In this document: positions 26,418 to 35,139 of the stretch, in pieces
Layout: every line of letters starts with the position of its first letter
Numbering within the stretch: position 1 is the first letter of the stretch
Origin: Halomonas colorata
GTDB lineage: Bacteria; Pseudomonadota; Gammaproteobacteria; Pseudomonadales; Halomonadaceae
Length of the DNA: 64,000 nt
Direction of reading: 5' to 3'
NCBI RefSeq assembly: GCF_014897985.1
Contig: NZ_JABUZA010000003.1
Span: 124,001-188,000 of the forward strand
Notes under the pieces: model-generated
The model's input: the letters and a program-made list of their open reading frames with translations, nothing else
Told to the model about the DNA's origin: nothing
Databases searched by the model: none
Position numbers and translations under genes: made by a program

Positions 26418-28414
26418 TGGGCTGGCGGCATAGGGGCTCAATCCGTGGACAATTAGTGGCAGCACTCATACTGGTTGTAATTGTCGCGACGGGGGTGCTA
26501 GCGGTAGGCATGATGGTAATGCTGCGCGCCGAGCATGACTTTCGTGCGCTGGCGGAGGAGCGCATTCCAGCTGTGGCGTTGGCGGGTGAACTGGCTGAAG
26601 CAACTGGCGAGTTGGCCGCACTAACGATGCAAGTGGTTGCCACCCCAGAAACGCATGATGAAAGTATGAAGCGTTCCATAGGCAATGCATCTGCAGCGGT
26701 AGAGGCCGTACTGGGTTCGCCAATTTGGTTGGCAGCACCTGGGCGCTATGCAGCCCGCACTTTCATCGAAACCGCAGAAAACAATCTACGTCGTGCGCTT
26801 GCTGAATTTGGCCGACTTAGCGCTGAACTTGAAAGACTCAGACAAATAGAAACCCGAACAGATGCTGATTTGCGTTGGGCCCACGCTGATGTGCAGGGCC
26901 AAGTGCAAGGAATTCTAAGTGATTTGTCCTTCAATATGGACACACAATTAGCGACATTAGTAGATAACGGCGGAATGATGACTCGCGAGGGAGCCCGGCA
27001 GGCATTATCGCAAGACTGGCTGCTGCGCGACCGGATACAGCAAATTGGCTCCGAGGCCGCAACCCTAACCGCTCTGCTATTACAAGCACGCGCAAGTGAT
27101 CGTCTAGAGGCAATAGAACAGACGGCCACACTGGGGCGTGACACGTTAGACTTATTGGAACTAGCGCAGCTGAACTTGCCACAACGGATTGACGTGGCGT
27201 TACTGCTACAAGCGTTAGAAAGGCTGAAGGGGCTTGCTTTGGAGCCCAACAGTATTTTCGCGCAGGTACGCCAGCGTCTAGCGCTTCATCACGCTGCTGT
27301 AAATGAGCTGCATAGTGCTCAGGCCGCGCTGGCTGACATGCAAGCACGCTTGACCGATTTGGGGCGGGCCGAGCGAATCGACGCCCAACGGCGTGCTGAT
27401 GCTGCCGCGACAGCGATCATGCAAGGCTCGTTATGGCTGGGAGTGGTAACGCTGTTAGGCGCCGTAGCGACGGCCATTATTTTGGCCATCTTTGTGCACA
27501 AGCGTATTTTGCTAAGGATCGAAAGGCTCTCCACTGATTTAACGCTTATCGCACAAGGCGACTCCGCCTTGCACCGTCAGGTCAGCAATGCGACAAGGGG
27601 AGATGAGATTGCCAATATGGCACGTGCGGTCAAAGTATTTCGCGCTTCAGTTTATGAGCGTCAGCAGGCGATTGAGCGTTTAGAGTTGACCCAACGTGAA
27701 CTGGTACAGGCGGGTAAGATGGCAGCGCTTGGTCAGATGTCGGCTGCGATCAGTCATGAAATCAATCAGCCCCTTGCCGCTATTGGGCACCGCCTGCACA
27801 ACCTGGGTGCGGCTCATCCCGAGACGCGCCCCACAATTGCACGTATTGAAGCGCTACTGGAACGCATTACCCGCACCATCGGCCATCTGCGTCGTATCGC
27901 GCGTCGCTCGGCTCATCAGAATGTCCGAGTCATGCTGGCTGATCCCCTCCAGGCCGCACTGGAGCTGCTGGATCATCGCCTGCGTAGCGAGGGTGTGCAT
28001 GTGGAATGTGATGATCTGGCCGAAATTGATGTTTCTGGCGACGATATTTTATTAGAGCAAGTGCTGCTCAATATTTTGGGCAACGCACTAGATGCAATCG
28101 AGTCACGGGAGAAAGTGGCTGAATCAGGCCTTATCCGTATCGAGCTGACTAAGCATGATCCCGTTCTTTTGGTAATTTGTGACAACGGTGTAGGCCTAGA
28201 GGGGCAAAGTGGAATAGCGCTGACCGACCCTTTCGTAACCACCAAAGAACCAGGCAAGGGGCTAGGTTTAGGTCTTTCTATTGCATTCAATGTTATGCAG
28301 GACATGGGTGGACACTTGGAAATTGAGCAGCACCCACAGGGTGGGGCCGAGGTAAGACTACGCTTGAGTCGTTGGCAGAATGAAGAAAAAGAGGTGATGA
28401 AATGCCCGAAGTGA
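26414..28414 (+). CDS. PgtB-like sensor histidine kinase
   Basis: A 666-residue membrane kinase with a first membrane helix at about 13-36, a long periplasmic helical sensor region (about 40-340, predicted coiled), a second helix at about 343-366, HAMP (about 367-420), and a dimerisation domain with phospho-acceptor H448 in SAAISHEINQPLAAI. The ATPase domain shows the N box ILGNALDAI, G1 DNGVG, the F box TDPFVTTK and G2 GKGLGLGLSI. Size matches PgtB (about 668). The long sensor region would contact the PgtC-like protein. Its 3' end overlaps the regulator gene by 13 bases. Confidence 0.87.
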   Translation: MMGWRHRGSIRGQLVAALILVVIVATGVLAVGMMVMLRAEHDFRALAEERIPAVALAGELAEATGELAALTMQVVATPETHDESMKRSIGNASAAVEAVLGSPIWLAAPGRYAARTFIETAENNLRRALAEFGRLSAELERLRQIETRTDADLRWAHADVQGQVQGILSDLSFNMDTQLATLVDNGGMMTREGARQALSQDWLLRDRIQQIGSEAATLTALLLQARASDRLEAIEQTATLGRDTLDLLELAQLNLPQRIDVALLLQALERLKGLALEPNSIFAQVRQRLALHHAAVNELHSAQAALADMQARLTDLGRAERIDAQRRADAAATAIMQGSLWLGVVTLLGAVATAIILAIFVHKRILLRIERLSTDLTLIAQGDSALHRQVSNATRGDEIANMARAVKVFRASVYERQQAIERLELTQRELVQAGKMAALGQMSAAISHEINQPLAAIGHRLHNLGAAHPETRPTIARIEALLERITRTIGHLRRIARRSAHQNVRVMLADPLQAALELLDHRLRSEGVHVECDDLAEIDVSGDDILLEQVLLNILGNALDAIESREKVAESGLIRIELTKHDPVLLVICDNGVGLEGQSGIALTDPFVTTKEPGKGLGLGLSIAFNVMQDMGGHLEIEQHPQGGAEVRLRLSRWQNEEKEVMKCPK

Positions 28415-29676
28415 TGCTAGTCGAGGATGATGAGGACCTTCGGCAAGCGACCACCGAGACGCTGGAACGAGCGGGGTTCCAGGTTCGTGGATATATGACT
28501 GCTCAAGAAGCGTTGAACGAGCTGACGGCGGATTTTCCAGGTGTGATCCTGTCTGATATGCGCATGCCCGGCCTATCCGGGCTGGATTTTCTCGATTGCG
28601 TGAAAGAGCGCGCGCCGGAAGTCCCCTTCATTTTGATCACGGCCCATGGCGATGTGCCCGCCGCAATCCGTGCCATGCGCAACGGTGCACATGATTTTTT
28701 GGAAAAGCCCTGTTCTCCAGAGTTGGTGCTGGACGTACTAAAGCGCGCCCAGACCATGCGTGATTTGCACTTGGAGAACGCGCGACTGCGCCAAACGCGA
28801 ATTGAGGATCGATTAATCGGAGGTTCCGCCGTCATACAGCAGTTACGAGAAAAACTGCGACGCTTAGCGGGCTTAGATGTCGACCTGTTGATTGCCGGGG
28901 AGACTGGTACCGGCAAAGAGCTGGTTGCACGGGTGCTGCATCATTTATCGGCGCGGGACGCCGCCCCCTTTGTAGCCATCAACTGCGGAGCGTTGAGCGA
29001 GGCTGATGTGGATCGCGAGCTGTTCGGTACCGGCGATTCATCTGGACTTATCGCACGAGCGCAAGGCGGCGTGCTTTACCTGGACGAGCTGGAGTCAATG
29101 CCTGACAGCTTGCAGGTGCGTTTGCTTCGTGTGGTCGAAACGCGCGAAATAACGCCGCTAGGAGCAGCCCCCCGGTCGGTCGGTCTGCGTATTCTGGGTA
29201 GTGTTAAACACCCAACCGAGCAGCTAGTCGCCGAAGGCAGGCTACGTGCTGACCTATTGCACCGCTTTAACGCAGGAACGCTTTTTTTACCACCACTACG
29301 CGAGCGTGAAGATGATGCGCTGTTGCTGGTCAACCACTTCGTTGCCGAGGCCGCGGCCCGTCATGACTTGCCGAAAATGCATATAGATAGTGCTCTAAGT
29401 CGTCGTATTGCCTACTACGATTGGCCAGGCAATGTTCGAGAAGCCCGCAACCTGGCCGAACGGCTAGTCATTGGTCTGGATATTAGCTTGTGTATGACTA
29501 GCAGTGCCGATAAAGGGGAGGGCCAGGGGTATGACGCGGCGATGGAAGAGTTTGAGGCCCGCCTACTGCGTTCTACTCTGGTTCAAACAGGAGGCCGAAA
29601 GGCCGAAGCCGCTGCTCTTTTAGGCATTCCCCGAAAGCGTCTTTATTTGCGCCTGCGCCATCACGATTTGCTGTAA
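28402..29676 (+). CDS. PgtA-like response regulator (AAA+ type, GAFTGA absent)
   Basis: A 424-residue protein: receiver domain (1-120) with phospho-acceptor D52 in ILSDMRMPG and K of EKPCSP; AAA+ domain with Walker A GETGTGKE near 170 and Walker B GGVLYLDELE; and a Fis-type helix-turn-helix at the C-terminus (GGRKAEAAALLGIPRKRLYL). Where sigma54 activators have ELFG followed by the GAFTGA loop, this protein has ELFGTGDSSGLIARAQGG (from residue 206), so the sigma54-contact motif is missing. It may therefore act on a sigma70 promoter. Cognate to the upstream kinase by overlap and order. Confidence 0.85.
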   Translation: MPEVMLVEDDEDLRQATTETLERAGFQVRGYMTAQEALNELTADFPGVILSDMRMPGLSGLDFLDCVKERAPEVPFILITAHGDVPAAIRAMRNGAHDFLEKPCSPELVLDVLKRAQTMRDLHLENARLRQTRIEDRLIGGSAVIQQLREKLRRLAGLDVDLLIAGETGTGKELVARVLHHLSARDAAPFVAINCGALSEADVDRELFGTGDSSGLIARAQGGVLYLDELESMPDSLQVRLLRVVETREITPLGAAPRSVGLRILGSVKHPTEQLVAEGRLRADLLHRFNAGTLFLPPLREREDDALLLVNHFVAEAAARHDLPKMHIDSALSRRIAYYDWPGNVREARNLAERLVIGLDISLCMTSSADKGEGQGYDAAMEEFEARLLRSTLVQTGGRKAEAAALLGIPRKRLYLRLRHHDLL

Positions 29677-29681
29677 TGAAA

Positions 29682-29722
29682 ATGGGACATTTATGACCCA
29701 TTTAACGTGTCGAATTTGACAC
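29682..29722 (+). promoter_or_regulatory. Two adjacent dyads upstream of the transporter operon
   Basis: Dyad one (29682-29701) has ATGGG...CCCAT outer arms and CAT..ATG inner arms. Dyad two (29707-29722) has perfect GTGTC...GACAC arms around an AATT core. A perfect TTGACA hexamer (29716-29721) overlaps dyad two. They lie 116-156 bp before the binding-protein start and are candidate sites for the PgtA-like regulator. I could not find a correctly spaced GG/GC (-24/-12) pair in this interval. Confidence 0.5.
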
Positions 29723-29837
29723 AAAAAATTAATTAAAACAATAGGTTGAAAGGTTTTTTTCTATCTTGCATAGTTCCTGTGTGTTAAAGCACGCCGAGCT
29801 TTTACCGGTGCTCGTCTGACGACCATGGGAGTATAAA

Positions 29838-31160
29838 ATGAACAAAACCATGACGATTAGCGCACTTGCGCTAATGATGACTTCCGCCGCTGCTTTTGCC
29901 GATACGGTGACTGTAGTGACTTCATTTCCGCGCGATTTGACTGACCCCTTCAAGGCTGCCTTTGAATCCGCTTACCCCGAAACAACGTTAGAAGTAGTCA
30001 GCCGTAATACGAATGCTGCCGTCTCGTATCTACAAGAGACTCGTAGTGCCAATAGTATCGACCTCATGTGGGCATCAGCGCCTGATGCCTTCGAAGTACT
30101 CAAAGAGGAAGGGCTACTGGCTGCCGTAGATGTACAGTATGAAGGTATCCCCGATGAAATCGGTGGCTATCCGATTCACGACCCCGATGGAACCTACTAT
30201 GGTTTTGCCGCCTCGGGATACGGGATCATGTACAACACTCGTTATATTCAAGCCAACGACTTACCTGTGGCTGAAGAATGGGAAGATCTCAAGCGTGCCG
30301 AATACAATGGGCACGTAGCGATGTCCTCCCCCTCACGTTCCGGCACTACTCACCTGACAGTCGAAACCGTGCTTCAGGGCGAAGGTTGGCAAGAGGGTTG
30401 GGCAACGTGGAAATGGATCGCGGGCAATATGAATACGGTTACCGAGCGTAGCTTTGGGGTGCCTGACGCAGTCAACTCAGGAGCCACTGGTTTCGGAATC
30501 GTCATCGACTTCTTTGGTTTGGCGTCCAAGGCGTCTGGCTTCCCGGTCGAATTAGCCTACCCCAGTGTGACAGCCATCGTCCCCGCTAATATCGGTATCA
30601 TCGAGAATGCTCCCAATCAGGAGGGGGCCAAGCAGTTTGTAGAATTTCTACTCTCACTTGAGGGACAGGAAGTACTGCTGAGTCCCGCCATTATGCGCTT
30701 ACCGGTCAATCCGGATGCTTATGCTAACGCGCCGGAGGATTTCCCCAATCCGTTCTCGGAAGAGTTTGCTCCTGATGCAATCGAGTTCGATGTCGATGTA
30801 TCCGGAGAGCGTTATAACCTGGTGAACTCTCTCTTTGATGTGCTGATAACCTACCGCCTCAACGACCTACGAGCCGCAGTAACTGCCGTCCAGCAAGCCG
30901 AGGCAGTGCATGCAGAAAGTGGTAACGAGGAAGCCCTAGCTCTTATTGCTGAAGCACGTGCCTTAATCGAAGCAATGCCAGTGACCGAGGAAGAGGCACT
31001 CGATCCTTCCTTGACGAACGTTTTTACTTCCTCAAGTACCGATGCTGACACTGAGGTTGTAGGGCGTCAGTCTGAAATAGAGCAGTCCTGGGACAGTTTT
31101 GCTGTCCAAAACTATCGCCAGGCAAAAGCGCTCGCCGATCAAGCAACCGCGCTGAACTGA
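29838..31160 (+). CDS. Fbp/Afu-type ABC transporter substrate-binding protein
   Basis: A 440-residue periplasmic protein with signal peptide MNKTMTISALAL to AFA, then DTVTVVTSFPRDLTDPFKAAF, typical of the family 1 (FbpA/AfuA/PhnS-like) binding fold. The C-terminal 80 residues are acidic and helical, longer than in simple ferric-binding proteins. The paired tyrosines that hold iron in FbpA are not evident, so an anionic organophosphate or phosphonate ligand is as likely as iron. A ribosome site GGGAG precedes the ATG. It is first in the operon with permease, ATPase and phosphatase. Confidence 0.83.
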   Translation: MNKTMTISALALMMTSAAAFADTVTVVTSFPRDLTDPFKAAFESAYPETTLEVVSRNTNAAVSYLQETRSANSIDLMWASAPDAFEVLKEEGLLAAVDVQYEGIPDEIGGYPIHDPDGTYYGFAASGYGIMYNTRYIQANDLPVAEEWEDLKRAEYNGHVAMSSPSRSGTTHLTVETVLQGEGWQEGWATWKWIAGNMNTVTERSFGVPDAVNSGATGFGIVIDFFGLASKASGFPVELAYPSVTAIVPANIGIIENAPNQEGAKQFVEFLLSLEGQEVLLSPAIMRLPVNPDAYANAPEDFPNPFSEEFAPDAIEFDVDVSGERYNLVNSLFDVLITYRLNDLRAAVTAVQQAEAVHAESGNEEALALIAEARALIEAMPVTEEEALDPSLTNVFTSSSTDADTEVVGRQSEIEQSWDSFAVQNYRQAKALADQATALN

Positions 31161-31229
31161 GTGATCTGAAACAAGTAGAGTTCCGCGCTGCTTCGTCAGC
31201 GCGGTAATTGACGACACTCCGAGGTTATA

Positions 31230-32960
31230 ATGCCTGATTCATATCAGACCGCTTCACGCGGGTTCACCCTGTTTCCCCGTCTGTCAGGGGCTGCCATCTC
31301 AGGAATCCTGATCGCCATTTTCCTGATGGCCTTTCTGATTTTGCCAGTGGCGCAAGTGCTCTATGTGGCCTTTTTGGACTCGCGCACTGGGGGCTTTACG
31401 TTACAGAACTTCCAAGACTTCTTTAATACAAGTCTGTTTCGCGAAAGCTTCGTTAACTCGCTTTACGTTTCGGCCATGTCAGTTGTATTTGCAACTTTGA
31501 TTGCGCTGCCACTGGCCTACATCACCACGCGTTTCAACTTTGCTGGCACTGCAGCGATTCAGGCATTGGGCATTATTCCCTTGATCATGCCACCGTTCGT
31601 AGGGGCGGTTGCCATGTCGCTGTTATTTGGGCGCAATGGTTCTGTCAATCTGCTTCTGAACCAGTATTTCGGCTTCCGCATACCGTTTATGGAAGGGCTC
31701 AACGGGGTCATACTCGTTCAATCTATACACTATTTCCCTTTCATTTTGATCAACCTGTCGGCGAGCCTTCGAAATATTGACCGCTCGATGGAAGAAGCGG
31801 CGCAGAACCTGGGTTCTCACGGGATGCGAATGTTCAGGCGCATTGTGTTCCCGCTGGCAATGCCCGGATATTTGGCTGGTGCCGCGCTAGTGTTCATCAA
31901 GGTATTCGACGACCTGGGTACGCCATTACTGCTTAACGTCAACAATATGTTGGCGCCGCAGGCCTATCTGCGTATCACCGGGGTAGGGATTAACGACCCG
32001 ATGGGCTACGTGATCTCGTTCATTTTGGTGGTTTTCTCGATCTTCTCGCTATGGGCATCGTTTTTGTTCATGCGCGGAAAGGACTATGCCACCGTACAAA
32101 AAGGTGGCGGAGGCCTATCGCGCCGCGACCTCAAACCACGCGAGAAATGGCTGGCCTGGGGCGTGATCCTGTTGATCCTGGCATTGGTGCTATCCCCTCA
32201 CTTAGGATTGCTGCTACTAGCCTTCGGCACGATTTGGTCGTTTTCTCCGCTGCCTGATGGCTTCACGACCGAGCACTTCGTCACGATCTTTACCCAGTCC
32301 TCACAATATGTATGGAACACTATAATCTATGCGGGATCAGCAGCCCTGATCGACGTACTGCTAGGTACTGCGATCGCCTACATTGTGATCCGCACCGGAT
32401 TGCCGGGCCGCAAATGGCTGGACTACATGGCCACCGCTGCATTGGCGGTACCGGGAGTGGTGCTGGGTATTGGCTATCTGCGTATGTTCCACGGTGTCCA
32501 ACTACCGTTCGGGCTTGGCCAGCTCTCGAGTTTCTGGGGCATTATCATCATTGCGCTTGCAGTACGACGCCTTCCTTATGCGCTACGCGCTTGCATGGCA
32601 GCGTTGCAGCAAGTCTCTCTCTCCTTAGAAGAGGCGGCGGCCAGTCTTGGCGCTTCGCGCACCAGCACCATCCGACGCATAGTCGTGCCGCTGATGACGG
32701 GAGGCATCCTGGCCGGGTTTGTTACTAGCTTTGCTACTGCCGCCGTAGAACTATCTGCGACGATCATGCTAGTTGGACGCGCTTCGGATGCACCACTTGC
32801 CTATGGAATCTACTTATACATGCAGTCGCCCGCCGGACGTGGGGCAGGCGCCGCGCTGGGTATTCTGGCGGTCGTGATCGTAGCGCTGGGTACCTATCTG
32901 TCGCAACGCATCATTGAGCGTGAGCGTATTCGTCAGACCATGTCCCACGACCAGCATTAA
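31230..32960 (+). CDS. FbpB/AfuB-type double-module ABC permease
   Basis: A 576-residue inner-membrane protein with two fused permease modules and about 12 membrane segments, as is usual for the FbpB/ThiP/AfuB group. EAA-type coupling loops are visible as MEEAAQNLGSHGMRMFRRIV (first half) and LEEAAASLGASRTSTIRRIV (second half). A ribosome site GAGG precedes the ATG at 31230. It sits between the binding protein and the ATPase and completes the transmembrane channel. Confidence 0.9.
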   Translation: MPDSYQTASRGFTLFPRLSGAAISGILIAIFLMAFLILPVAQVLYVAFLDSRTGGFTLQNFQDFFNTSLFRESFVNSLYVSAMSVVFATLIALPLAYITTRFNFAGTAAIQALGIIPLIMPPFVGAVAMSLLFGRNGSVNLLLNQYFGFRIPFMEGLNGVILVQSIHYFPFILINLSASLRNIDRSMEEAAQNLGSHGMRMFRRIVFPLAMPGYLAGAALVFIKVFDDLGTPLLLNVNNMLAPQAYLRITGVGINDPMGYVISFILVVFSIFSLWASFLFMRGKDYATVQKGGGGLSRRDLKPREKWLAWGVILLILALVLSPHLGLLLLAFGTIWSFSPLPDGFTTEHFVTIFTQSSQYVWNTIIYAGSAALIDVLLGTAIAYIVIRTGLPGRKWLDYMATAALAVPGVVLGIGYLRMFHGVQLPFGLGQLSSFWGIIIIALAVRRLPYALRACMAALQQVSLSLEEAAASLGASRTSTIRRIVVPLMTGGILAGFVTSFATAAVELSATIMLVGRASDAPLAYGIYLYMQSPAGRGAGAALGILAVVIVALGTYLSQRIIERERIRQTMSHDQH

Positions 32961-32976
32961 GATTCGGAGAGTACAG

Positions 32977-34026
32977 ATGAGCCAGACCAAAGCCGGTATC
33001 CAGATCGAGGATTTGCACCTGTCTTTTGGCGAAACAAAAGTGCTGGAAGGCATTAACATGGTGATTGAACCGGGCGAATTCTTTGCCTTTCTAGGCCCCT
33101 CCGGTTCGGGAAAATCAACGCTCTTGCGGGCGATTGCAGGATTTGGTCCAACCCCGCGTGGTCGCATCCTGATTGGTGGGCGCGATATTGCAAGCCTGCC
33201 ACCATGGAAGCGTAACGTGGGAATGGTGTTTCAGTCTTATGCGTTGTGGCCACATATGTCGGTACGCAGAAACGTAGCCTTTGGACTGGAAGAGCGCCGC
33301 ATTCCCAAGCGCGAGATTGGCCCCAAGGTTGAACAGGCGCTCGAAACCGTAGGCCTACTGCACCTGGCTGACCGCATGCCCGCACAGTTGTCGGGAGGGC
33401 AGCAGCAGCGCGTTGCACTGGCTCGTACCATCGCCATTGAACCGCAGGTGTTGCTGCTTGATGAACCGCTATCGAACCTGGATGCTGCACTACGTGTTCA
33501 GATGCGACGCGAACTGTTAGCCCTGCAGCGAAAGTTAGGGCTGACCACGATTTTTGTGACCCATGACCAGGAAGAAGCCAACACCACTTCTGATCGCATG
33601 GCAGTGCTCGATCGAGGGGTGATCCAGCAGATTGGTACGCCCCAGCAGCTTTACGATTACCCGGAAAATGCCTTCGTCGCTGGGTTTCTCGGTACCGCGA
33701 ATATCCTTAAAGGCACCATGCAGGAAGGCGCGTTTATCACTGAAGCTGGACAGCGCCTACCGACGAGCGAAAATGTGTCGGGGGCCAATCGCATTGTGTT
33801 GCGCCCGCAGAATATCCGCTTAGCCAGCGCCGGCTCAGACGGTGACATTGTGGGTCAAGTGGCACATCGAGAGTTTCTGGGTAGTCAGATCCGTTATCTG
33901 GTCGACACGCCGGATGGTCGTATCGTTATAGACATGCTTCACTCCTTTGGACAGCCACCGTTTGCGCCCGGGGCGTCGATTTCGATGTCTATCGATAGTC
34001 GTAGCGCACCGCTGCTAGTGGATTAA
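32977..34026 (+). CDS. FbpC/AfuC-type ABC transporter ATP-binding protein
   Basis: A 349-residue ATPase with Walker A GPSGSGKST near 44, Q-loop MVFQSYALWPHMSV, signature LSGGQQQR, Walker B LLLDEPLSNLDA and switch VTHDQEE, then a C-terminal TOBE-like domain (about 270-349) as in the CUT/FbpC group. The ATG at 32977 follows GGAGAGTACAG; an upstream in-frame extension overlaps the permease end and is unlikely. ABC operon partner of the two preceding genes. Confidence 0.9.
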   Translation: MSQTKAGIQIEDLHLSFGETKVLEGINMVIEPGEFFAFLGPSGSGKSTLLRAIAGFGPTPRGRILIGGRDIASLPPWKRNVGMVFQSYALWPHMSVRRNVAFGLEERRIPKREIGPKVEQALETVGLLHLADRMPAQLSGGQQQRVALARTIAIEPQVLLLDEPLSNLDAALRVQMRRELLALQRKLGLTTIFVTHDQEEANTTSDRMAVLDRGVIQQIGTPQQLYDYPENAFVAGFLGTANILKGTMQEGAFITEAGQRLPTSENVSGANRIVLRPQNIRLASAGSDGDIVGQVAHREFLGSQIRYLVDTPDGRIVIDMLHSFGQPPFAPGASISMSIDSRSAPLLVD

Positions 34027-34029
34027 GCC

Positions 34030-34611
34030 ATGGGCGAGCTGTGGTTTATCCGTCATTTTCGTACACCCTGGAACAGCGCTGGCCGCTTGCAAGGCCAGCG
34101 GGACATCGCGCTAGATGATCCTCTATGTGAGCAGGATATAGGGACATTGCAGGGCAACCTTGAAAGACTAATGGGCCAAGAGTTTGCACTGGTAGTAACC
34201 TCCCCACTGCAACGGGCACGGCAAACGGCAGCACTGCACGGGTTTGCAGAGGCTGAGCCAGATCCTGACCTTGCTGAGATAGCCTTTGGCACATGGGAAG
34301 GGCGTACATGGGATGACCTTGAAGCCGAACATCCCGGTGTCTGGCAAAGCGCACCGCATAGGTTGATGCTGGGGGAACCGTTCGAGGCATTCAATGCTCG
34401 GATCATACGGTTTTATGAGCGAGTGCTTGCAACGCCCGGTCCGGTATTGGCCTTTGGCCATGGCGCCTGGCTAGGAGGCTTACAGCGGCTTCTCAATGAA
34501 GGCCCTGAGACAGGGATATCGCGGCAACTGCTAGGTAATGGAACACTCGTCAGGTTGAATCTGACACTCAACACACAAGTGTCGTTGCAACAATATCATC
34601 AGCATTGTTGA
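34030..34611 (+). CDS. Histidine phosphatase family protein (phosphoglycerate-mutase-like)
   Basis: A 193-residue cytosolic enzyme with the catalytic His motif as IRHFRT (family RHG with Phe replacing Gly), a substrate-facing LAEIAFGTWEGRTWDDLE segment and the second catalytic His in AFGHGAW. Members dephosphorylate or transfer phosphate on small phosphorylated metabolites. It starts 3 bases after the ATPase stop and ends the operon before a strong terminator, so it probably processes the imported compound. With the PgtCBA-like sensor this points to a phosphorylated substrate; the exact one cannot be read from sequence. Confidence 0.8.
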   Translation: MGELWFIRHFRTPWNSAGRLQGQRDIALDDPLCEQDIGTLQGNLERLMGQEFALVVTSPLQRARQTAALHGFAEAEPDPDLAEIAFGTWEGRTWDDLEAEHPGVWQSAPHRLMLGEPFEAFNARIIRFYERVLATPGPVLAFGHGAWLGGLQRLLNEGPETGISRQLLGNGTLVRLNLTLNTQVSLQQYHQHC

Positions 34612-34654
34612 GTGTAGCCAAAAGCAACAAGCCTGCTTCGGGTAGCAATACCGT

Positions 34655-34685
34655 ACGCCGCGTTGCCATGCACGCGGCGTTTTTT
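34655..34685 (+). terminator. Intrinsic terminator ending the Pgt/ABC module
   Basis: Perfect 8-bp stem ACGCCGCG (34655-34662) with CGCGGCGT (34673-34680), 10-nt loop, then a T-run. A 70-codon open frame that runs through it (34605-34817) is therefore unlikely to be a gene. Confidence 0.85.
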
Positions 34686-34785
34686 GTGGTATTGCTATTG
34701 GCGTTACTGATGGCGCTTCTAGTAACGGTGCAAACATTTACCGGCGGCCTGGGCGTGCCACTGCCGCCGGTGAAGACCAAGCTTT

Positions 34786-35139
34786 CTAAGGAAGAACCAG
34801 CAGGGCACCGCCGATAATAACGCCGGAAACCAACAGTATTACTGCGCAGAAGCCCATGATATCGCGTGCTTTAAGTCCCGCAATCGCTAAGGCCGGGAGT
34901 GCCCAGAAGGGTTGCAGCATATTGGTCCAGCTATCGCCCCAGGCAAAAGCCATGGCCACCTTGGCAATATCTGCATTCAAGGCTTGGGCGGCTTCCATCA
35001 AAATGGGGCCTTGTACCGCCCATTGCCCACCGCCGGAAGGCACAAAAATATTGATGATTCCTGCAGAAATGAAACTAAGCGCGGGCAATGTCGCGGGCGT
35101 GGCATACTCCACGAAGAGCTGAGCAATGGATGAGGTCAA
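34786..35139 (-). pseudogene. AtoE short-chain fatty acid transporter, C-terminal remnant
   Basis: Only about 117 residues of an AtoE-family permease remain, including the highly conserved GGGQWAVQGPI with flanking ATPATLPALSFISAGIINIF, and two C-terminal membrane segments. Intact family members have about 440-460 residues. Upstream the frame meets a stop around 35157 and no further AtoE homology is evident, so the gene has lost about three quarters of its length. AtoE imports short-chain fatty acids, and family members accompany acetoacetate catabolism, which is relevant to the HMG-CoA-lyase-like gene in the neighbouring operon. Confidence 0.8.

Noticed and set aside
29745..29772. Possible sigma54 promoter (AGG ... 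TTGCA) before the binding-protein gene
   Set aside because: The GG and GC are 14 bases apart rather than 10, and the cognate regulator lacks GAFTGA.
34605..34817. 70-codon open frame with one hydrophobic segment after the phosphatase gene
   Set aside because: It runs straight through a strong intrinsic terminator and has no ribosome site; its tail overlaps the AtoE remnant.
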